This document shows, piece after piece, positions 1 through 6,400 of a stretch of 16,617 bases of DNA. Source of the DNA: G039029935 sp039029935 (lineage in GTDB: Bacteria > Chloroflexota > Anaerolineae > Caldilineales > Caldilineaceae). The position numbers and the translations under genes are program-made. The notes under the pieces were generated by a model. That model was given only the letters and a program-made list of their open reading frames with translations. It searched no databases and was not told the origin of the DNA. The first letter of the stretch is position 1, and every line of letters starts with the position of its first letter. The stretch is from positions 1 through 16,617 of the forward strand of contig JBCCFC010000121.1 of NCBI GenBank assembly GCA_039029935.1, in the 5' to 3' direction.

Positions 1-834
1 GTGTGCCATATCGAGCGAGATATCGATTTTGCGTTTTTGTGCATATTTCAGCACCAACTCCATCGCACCATAGATGGGCAAGCGGTCTATATAGAAGCGT
101 TTAACACGCCCCATCATCGACCCCATCAGCGCATATTCCGTCAAAATTGTTACCTGTGAGCCCGCAACCAACATAGGCGCACGTGACGACTCGGCAGCTG
201 TCGAATAGGCGTTTGTGTAGCGACCTGTCGGGCGAGTCAATGCCTCATCATCATAAAGCACCTGGTTGAGCCGTTGGAACTCGTCAAACATGACAATGAT
301 GCTCAGTCCTGTTTCAACCGCAAATTCTTGGGGTAAATTTTGCAGCACCAAGTCCACTTTGATAGACTCATCCATGCTTTTGTCTTTTTCCCACCAGAGA
401 ATTTTCTTCATGACGTAGGGTTCATCATTCTTTTCTGCAATTGAATAAAGCTCTTCCCAAGACCAACTAGAGTTAAACGCAAGGTTCGCATTCTTTGTAC
501 GATAGGCCAAAAACTGTTGTAGAAATGAATAGAGATAGAGCTTTGCTAATTTGTTGATCCAGATTTTGCGGACACCATCATGAATCTCAAAGTAAAAAGG
601 CATCACATCATCGCGTTCCCAGAAGAGTCGGTTGTAAAAGCGCTCCATGATGGCTGTCTTGCCATACCGCCGATGGGAGACAAGGGCTTGGCTCCGTCCA
701 TATTTCTCAGCCACCATCTCCGCCCACTCCATGAGCGAGTCCATCTCGTATTCTCGGTCGGTAAATATCCCCAACCCGATCCGCTCAGGAATGGGGTCTG
801 GGCGTTCTGGGTTCTGAACAGGCTGTGAACTCAT
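1..834 (-). CDS. P-loop ATPase, archaeal-ATPase/STAND-like (C-terminus beyond window)
   Basis: The open frame enters from the left edge; 278 N-terminal residues are visible. I translated it by hand from the minus strand. An N-terminal FTDREYEMDSL segment (24-34) resembles the 'F-x-x-R-E-x-E-x-x-x-L' box that precedes the P-loop in archaeal-type and STAND ATPases. The Walker A is HRRYGKT (54-60), Walker B is IIVMFDEFQ (179-187, D184/E185), and a sensor-like VAGSQ lies at 223-227. The start is well placed: AAGGAGAGG ends two bases before the ATG. The gene follows the ATPase/nuclease gene on the same strand after 78 nt, so they may be co-transcribed; no clear promoter is visible in the gap. Expected activity is ATP-dependent DNA or protein remodelling or NTPase signalling, but the substrate is unknown and any effector domain would lie outside the window. 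Confidence 0.8.
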   Translation of the reverse strand, partial: MSSQPVQNPERPDPIPERIGLGIFTDREYEMDSLMEWAEMVAEKYGRSQALVSHRRYGKTAIMERFYNRLFWERDDVMPFYFEIHDGVRKIWINKLAKLYLYSFLQQFLAYRTKNANLAFNSSWSWEELYSIAEKNDEPYVMKKILWWEKDKSMDESIKVDLVLQNLPQEFAVETGLSIIVMFDEFQRLNQVLYDDEALTRPTGRYTNAYSTAAESSRAPMLVAGSQVTILTEYALMGSMMGRVKRFYIDRLPIYGAMELVLKYAQKRKIDISLDMAH

Positions 835-876
835 ATCCTCTCCTTCTCATCACATTCGCACTTGATACATGTCGCA

Positions 877-905
877 GATTGCAAGTTGCAGGTTGAAAGG
901 TTGAA
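877..905. repeat. Degenerate GTTGCA/GTTGAA heptamer cluster
   Basis: The stretch reads as successive GATTGCA, AGTTGCA, GGTTGAA, (A)GGTTGAA units. It lies in the 78-nt gap between the two minus-strand ATPase genes. It is a decayed version of the GGTTGCA array at the other end of the upstream gene (2821-2890), so the 629-aa ATPase gene is bracketed by the same repeat family in the same orientation. Confidence 0.6.
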
Positions 906-912
906 CTATTAA

Positions 913-2802
913 CTATACTTCACTCCACAAAATCCGACCAAACCCCACACTTACCACCGGATAGCAACGCAGCTTCAAGTCGTCTCCATGCTGTGCCACT
1001 AACTTTTGCCGATATTTGTGTAGCTGATTCTCCGCCTCAGTAAACTTAGTCTCCACATTTTTCAACGCCTTTAATTCATCGCGCGACCATGTCATGGCCT
1101 CGTCCTCAGTCAATGCTTCAAGCCTCGTCGCCCCCTTTTGCGTGGGTACTTCTTTGGTTGCCTTGTTCAGCGATAACTGCTTAAACTCAATCAAAATGTC
1201 GTAGATTCCGCTATCACGCATTCCGGGTCGCGCCAACAGCAACAAGTCACCAAAGCTACGCTCGATGGTTGCCTCTGAGTACATCAGATACATATCCGTA
1301 TGGTAAAGCAGCATCATAAAAATGGTCTTGAGCGTACCTTCGTTAAAGTCTCGCGCATCCCGCCCGCTGTATAGCTTGAGCAAATGATTTTGGGCAAAGA
1401 GACAAAGCGGCTCGATATCTCCTGTCTCAAAAAGTGCATCTGCTGCGGCGATGCCTGCCTGAACCATACTATCGTCGCTTTTCACACGGTGGATCAACAC
1501 ACGTTCGCTATAGAGTTGCTGAATGACCAGGTTCGGAATCTCCAAACGGATTTTATTCGCTGGCCCTCGTCCCGCTGGCGTCAACGCACCCAGATGACAG
1601 AGGAGGACGGCCAGACGCTCCTTTTGCAGGTTGGCGTTGAGCAAATCACGGACACCAAATTTTCTGCGCAATGTCCGCACGTGAATGGCTCGATCAAGCG
1701 CAAAAGCATCATCAAGGAGTTCTGGACCCGCTTTGTACGCAGCAATATGTCTTAGCTTATGGTCATCGGGCGTCAAATTTTCATCGAGCAACTCTGTCGG
1801 ATACTCCTGTTGGGCTTGAAACTCTTTCAGAAAATGAAAGGTCAAGGTTGGGTTATAAACTTTTGGCACGTTCTCAGCTTTGCCTTTGCGAAAATCTTCG
1901 ATGAACAGAGAACCGTTATAATAGTTCTCCATCAACGTCATCATATTTACAAGTTCACCATCCTTGTCCTCGACCACATCTTGTAGTTCAGGGTTATCCA
2001 GCAACTGTGCGACCAACTCGCGCAACTCGGTCTCTGTAAATCCGCACAGTTCATTGAGTTCACGCCGCCATGAGATATTCTGAAAGGTATTCGCACCGCT
2101 AGTGACATCGCTCAACACAATGGGCGACACGCCTGTCATAAACACACGATCCAGCCCATCACCTGAGCCTGCACTCTTCAAGTTTTTAAACAAGGTCTTA
2201 AACAACCCCTCACCCTTGACCAAATTGATATAGCGTTGCCTTTGTGCATCGGTTTCCTCTGCCGTTTTTTGCTTGGGGACCATCAACACCTCGTTGGCAA
2301 AGTTGTCGTACTCGTCGATAAAGAGATAAAGTTTGTATCCTGAGTGTTTAACCGCTGAAACCAATGAACGAAATGAAGAAAACGCATCGTACTCATCAAT
2401 CTTAATCGATTGCGTCAGCCAATGTTGGTATTGAGCTTGAAACTCCATCATCATGTCATTCAGATATTTCTTCAACGATTGCTGAATATCGCTGATGTCA
2501 CCGCTGACCTCTATTGTCGAAAAATCCCAACGCATCACCATATATTTATTACGCATCGGTGTTGGGTCCTGCCCAATCGCCAAATGACCAAAGAGCCGCT
2601 CAAAGTCATCTTCCTTCGCAACATCATAGTAATTCATTAAGGTGGACAGCCACAGACTCTTTCCAAAACGACGCGGGCGCATAAAGAGCAATTCATAGCC
2701 CCATTCTTCCACAAAGCGGATGTGGTGGGTTCGGTCGATATAGAGATAACCATCATCCATCAGTTTTTCAAAATCACGAACGGCATATGGAAATTTAATC
2801 AT
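913..2802 (-). CDS. AAA-ATPase-like / PD-(D/E)XK nuclease-superfamily protein
   Basis: 629-aa protein with the two-part architecture of the large AAA-ATPase-like plus DUF1703-type family. N-terminal FPYAVRDFEKL (4-14) and DGYLYIDRT (17-24 region) are the family's typical opening. The P-loop is RRFGKS (44-49), Walker B is LFIDEYD (160-166, D163/E164), and a sensor-type MTGVSP lies at 222-227. The C-terminal part (about 490-629) carries D519, then YDILIEFK with E539-x-K541, the D...ExK signature of PD-(D/E)XK nucleases, followed by a QLHKY segment. The start at 2802 is preferred over a longer frame beginning at 2835 because AAGGAG sits 7 nt upstream and the family consensus begins here. The family is common in Bacteroidota, Chloroflexota and others; its physiological role is unestablished. 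Odd point: the usual G-R-x-D before the nuclease acid reads S-F-G-D. The stop is TAG. It probably forms a unit with the partial ATPase downstream. Confidence 0.88.
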   Translation of the reverse strand: MIKFPYAVRDFEKLMDDGYLYIDRTHHIRFVEEWGYELLFMRPRRFGKSLWLSTLMNYYDVAKEDDFERLFGHLAIGQDPTPMRNKYMVMRWDFSTIEVSGDISDIQQSLKKYLNDMMMEFQAQYQHWLTQSIKIDEYDAFSSFRSLVSAVKHSGYKLYLFIDEYDNFANEVLMVPKQKTAEETDAQRQRYINLVKGEGLFKTLFKNLKSAGSGDGLDRVFMTGVSPIVLSDVTSGANTFQNISWRRELNELCGFTETELRELVAQLLDNPELQDVVEDKDGELVNMMTLMENYYNGSLFIEDFRKGKAENVPKVYNPTLTFHFLKEFQAQQEYPTELLDENLTPDDHKLRHIAAYKAGPELLDDAFALDRAIHVRTLRRKFGVRDLLNANLQKERLAVLLCHLGALTPAGRGPANKIRLEIPNLVIQQLYSERVLIHRVKSDDSMVQAGIAAADALFETGDIEPLCLFAQNHLLKLYSGRDARDFNEGTLKTIFMMLLYHTDMYLMYSEATIERSFGDLLLLARPGMRDSGIYDILIEFKQLSLNKATKEVPTQKGATRLEALTEDEAMTWSRDELKALKNVETKFTEAENQLHKYRQKLVAQHGDDLKLRCYPVVSVGFGRILWSEV

Positions 2803-2820
2803 CGTGCTCTCCTTGTGCAG

Positions 2821-2890
2821 GCTGCAAAGTTGCAAGTTGCATTCTTATTATAGCACAGTAAGGTTGCAGGTTGCAGGTTGCAAGGTTGCA
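2821..2890. repeat. GGTTGCA heptamer array
   Basis: At 2862-2890 the unit GGTTGCA occurs three times head to tail, then once more after one extra A. Related AGTTGCA copies lie at 2828-2840. The array covers the region just upstream of the extended -10 of the minus-strand ATPase gene. Seven-base tandem repeats of this kind are known in intergenic DNA of filamentous cyanobacteria; the likeness is by form only. There are no spacers, so it is not a CRISPR array. Confidence 0.75.
2847..2855 (-). promoter_or_regulatory. Extended -10 promoter for the ATPase/nuclease gene
   Basis: Read on the minus strand the site is TGCTATAAT, a perfect TATAAT with the TG extension. It gives a leader of roughly 38 nt before the start at 2802. 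No good -35 is seen at 17 nt; that position falls inside the GGTTGCA repeat array, which fits an extended -10 promoter that does not depend on a -35. Confidence 0.55.
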
Positions 2891-3136
2891 GCGTGACCAG
2901 CCAACTGTCAACGCTCGGCCATCCACTATCAACTGACTAAGCCAAATGACTGAATCTAAACCAAAATAGTTCTTCATTTTTCCTGATGACATTTTGGTGA
3001 CGTTCTTGGTGACGATGCTGGTGACACCTTCATTGTATGCTATGGCAATCATTTGCTGCCTACTAATTAGACTGCAAATGATAACTTATAAATTGTTTTA
3101 ATCAAGAAGCAGGAAATGTTTCTCGGTATATTTTAT

Positions 3137-3154
3137 TTTTTTATGCATAAAAAA
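3137..3154. promoter_or_regulatory. 18-bp AT palindrome upstream of XRE regulator (possible operator)
   Basis: TTTTTTATGCATAAAAAA is a perfect palindrome centred on ATGCAT. It ends 33 nt before the start of the small XRE regulator. XRE-family proteins bind as dimers to such dyads and often repress their own operon, so an autoregulatory operator is a fair inference. The A/T runs make part of the symmetry cheap, so chance is possible. Confidence 0.35.
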
Positions 3155-3187
3155 TAGTTAGCTTTGCAACCATTCGGAGGAAATCAG

Positions 3188-3454
3188 ATGAGCCAAGATA
3201 CGCAACAAAAAACCGAGGAAATTTATCACCGTTTTGGACACAGTGTACGGACCATACGACGGGCCAATGAGATGACTCAGGCACAGTTAGCCAAGAAGGC
3301 AGGCATGAACAAGACCTATCTTGTGCGCATCGAGACAGGCGACATGAATGTCACGTTGAGAACTGCACAACGGGTTGCCTGTGCATTGGATGTCGATGTG
3401 ATTACGCTGCTCCAAGGAGTCACGGTGACAATTCAGCCGGATGTGCGGCGCTAG
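3188..3454 (+). CDS. Small XRE-family helix-turn-helix transcriptional regulator
   Basis: 88-aa protein, nearly all a single HTH_3 domain (about 16-76). MTQAQLAKKAGMNKTYLVRIE (29-49) is the canonical helix-turn-helix, with the turn around A38-G39 and the recognition helix at 41-48; ALDVDVITLL (66-75) is the usual closing helix. The start at 3188 is chosen because CGGAGGAAATCAG gives a strong ribosome site; a frame extension to a TTG at 3164 would run through that site. The stop is only 11 nt before the giant surface-protein gene, so the two are almost surely one transcript. The natural inference is that it controls its own operon, and thus the surface protein, possibly through the palindrome at 3137-3154. 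It has no ligand-binding or antitoxin-specific domain, and the neighbour is not a HipA- or HigB-type toxin. Confidence 0.9.
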   Translation: MSQDTQQKTEEIYHRFGHSVRTIRRANEMTQAQLAKKAGMNKTYLVRIETGDMNVTLRTAQRVACALDVDVITLLQGVTVTIQPDVRR

Positions 3455-3465
3455 GAAAGAGTCTT

Positions 3466-6400
3466 ATGGGCAGAGGATACCAAGGGATCAATCGACAACA
3501 ATGGCAGTGGGTTCGATGGGCCATCAGTCTTATGTTGGTGCTGACAACAGTCGTACCATTGTCCCCTTTTGAAGAACAGGAGGTCACAGAAGGCAAACAG
3601 ACGATTTGGGCGCAGTTCCCCAGCCAGGCAACTGTTGTACAGGCGGTGTTGAACCATGAACCGGATTTTGCGCCGGATACCCCGAATACCCCGGATGCGC
3701 CAACCGCAATCATGGGGACAGTCTTTCGTGATTTGGATAGCGATGGCGCAAATGATGTAGATGAGTCGGGTGTGTCAGGGATTACCGTGACGGTTTATGA
3801 TGACAGCGGTGTGAGTGTTGGCAACACGACTACCATTGCTGATGGCACATACTCGTTGACGCCAAGCGATTCGGGTCCTTATCGAGTTGAGTTTACGGGG
3901 TTGCCCAGCTATTTGCAGCCCGGTGTTCAAGGGGCCAACAACGAGACAACCGTCCAGTTTGTGGCAGATGGCGATGCCAGCAGTATTGATTTGGCGGTGC
4001 AAAATCCAACTGATTTCTGTCAGGCGGACCCCGATATTGCCTTGAGTTGCTATGAAAATGGGGCAATCACGGGCAACACCAACGCTGCCTATGTTCAGAT
4101 TCCATACACAGCCAGTGGCATTCCGGCCAAAGATGGCGGCAGCGGACCCAACCCGCAAGCGGTCGCCAGCATTGCGCAGATTGGTGCAGTTTGGGGGGCA
4201 GACCTACACCGTGAGACTCAGGCAATTTACACAACAGCAGTCCTCAAACGCCATGTTGCTGTGGGGCCAGCCGGGTTGGGCGGCGTCTATGCCATCAATG
4301 TGGGTGCGTCTACCGTGACCAGTTTTACGCTACAAGGAGTTTCTCCTAGCAATGGCGGGGCAGCTCTCGATTTTGGCAGCGTGACACGGACCACAACGAC
4401 GGGTGCTATTGACAGCGGTACGTCAGGTGATTATCAGCTTTCGACCGACCCCATACAGGCCAATGTAGACCTGGATGCCTTTGGTAAGGTGGGCAAGGCT
4501 GGCTTTGGTGATGCAGACTTTGACCACACAGGGACACGCTTCTGGACGCTCAACCTCAACAGCGGCGAACAGGCCATCATCAGCGTGGATTTGCATGACA
4601 CCAGTGCTGTGCCGACTGATGGTTCCGCCATTTCGGGTGCGTTGGTCAACCGCTATCTGCTCTCTGGATTGACCAATATCCCCACCTGTACCAACGGTGT
4701 GTTTCGCCCTTGGGCGTTGGCCTTTCACGATGGCGCAGGGTATGTGGGCGGTGTCTGTTCCGCGGAGAATAGTGGCACATCGGCAAACCTCGAAGCGCAT
4801 ATTCTGAGCTTTGATCCAGATAATGTCGTCAATGGGTTCTCAACCGAGCTCTCGTTTGATCTCGACTTTGGACGCGAACATAAAAGTAACTTTGGTGGTC
4901 ATCAGGAAGACAGTGACTGGATGCCTTGGCGAGATAACTGGAATGATGTCTCTTTAAACACAACCCACAAAGGATTTATTGCAGAGTCGGCCCCGATGCT
5001 GACGGACATCGACTTTAATAGCCAGGGTGACATGGTGCTTGGGTTTGCCGACCGCTATGGAATGCAGGCAGGATTTGAGCAATACCCAGCCATATCGGGC
5101 GTGGCAGGCACAAATAATTTCAATGATGTGGAAACGGGTGGCGATATCGTGCATGTCTGTCGCGTGGGTGGTGTGTGGGTTATGGAAAACAGCAATGCTA
5201 CCTGCTTGGTCACAGACCCCGGTCACTCCATCAACACCAATTCCACCACAGATGGCCCCAGTGGCAATGGGGAGTATTACCATGAGGATCTCTTTCGCAT
5301 TGGTGCGGCGAGTAGCCAAGGGCACAACGAAGTCACATCCGGCGGATTGATCATTGTGCCACAGACAGATGATGTGGTGACAACGGCGATGGACCCCATC
5401 GGTGGTACGCTGGATAACGCCAACTCGCAGGGGATTATCAAATTCGACACATTGACCGGAGACCGCGAGAATGGCTACATCATCGTCTATGACAACGGAA
5501 CCTTGCAGGGCAAGGCGGGTGGATTGGGCGACCCAGTTGCCATGTGTCAGGCTGCGCCCGTGGAGATCGGCAATCGTGTCTGGGTGGATACCAACCGCAA
5601 TGGCATTCAGGACCCCTCGGAGGGTGGCATCAGCGATGTAACGGTGCGGCTCTATGACATGGACAACAGTGGTGCGCTGGTGGGTTCAGCCGTGACAGAT
5701 AGTGGTGGTAACTATGTCTTTGGCGGACTGAATGATACCAACATCAGCAGCGGTTCGCTGTTGGCAAACAACAACTATGAGCTGCGCATTGACCTCGCTG
5801 ACAGCAATCTGAACGTCAATTCGGTGACGATTCAAAATGCCAACAGCATCAGCACCAACGATCATAAGACCGATTTGGCCGACAGCGATGCTGATGACAC
5901 TACCCATATGGGATTTGCAACCATTGCGTTCTCAACGAGCAATGCTGGCGAGAATAATCACACGCTAGATTTTGGCTTTGGCAACGATCTAGTCGATCTA
6001 CGCATCGAAAAGACTGCCCATCTGACGAGCATCGAAACAGGGCAAAATCTGCTCTATACCTTAACCGTGACCAATATCGGCATGATCACGGCCACCAATG
6101 TCACCGTCACCGATACACTGCCCGCTGAGGTAACACCCGTGGGCGCAACACCAACACAGGGTGAGTGTAGCGGGACATCAACCGTCATCTGTGGCGTGGG
6201 GTCAATCGCACCATCGGCGACGGTCAATATCCAGTTGACGGTTACAGTCAATAGCATTCCGGCTGTGCTTGCCAGACGGGATACGTCTGCAATACATCAT
6301 CGCATACCAGTAGCAGAGCGCAGTGCAAGCCTGCCAACCCATCAACCGCAAACGCCATCGCCGATGTCTGCCAAAGCAGGCCGTGCGCGCCTAGCCTCTC

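Larger units (their letters stand above)
2803..3187. other. Divergent intergenic region
   Basis: This gap separates the minus-strand ATPase gene from the plus-strand regulator. It holds the heptamer array, then a stretch with CAACTGTCAAC and ATCAACTGAC (about 2903-2937), then three copies of TGGTGAC within 2994-3023, then an AT-rich run with an 18-bp palindrome. An open frame on the minus strand through it (2795-3052) has no ribosome site and is built largely from the repeats. I see no convincing -35/-10 pair for the rightward gene, though TATA-rich tracts at 3085-3093 and 3127-3135 are candidates. Confidence 0.6.

Noticed and set aside
580..828. 82-aa plus-strand open frame
   Set aside because: It lies antisense to the N-terminal part of the partial ATPase, which has P-loop and Walker B motifs and a good ribosome site; the plus-strand frame has no recognisable motif.
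1..2802. Full defence island
   Set aside because: Only two ATPases are seen, with no methylase, reverse transcriptase, toxin, TIR/NADase or integrase; an island call would go beyond the evidence.
2821..2890. Repeat array as a CRISPR
   Set aside because: Units are seven bases and directly adjacent; there are no spacers and no cas genes nearby.
2795..3052. 85-aa minus-strand open frame upstream of the ATPase/nuclease gene
   Set aside because: No ribosome site, built largely from heptamer repeat translation (CNLATCNLQP), and it overlaps the promoter and true start of the next gene.
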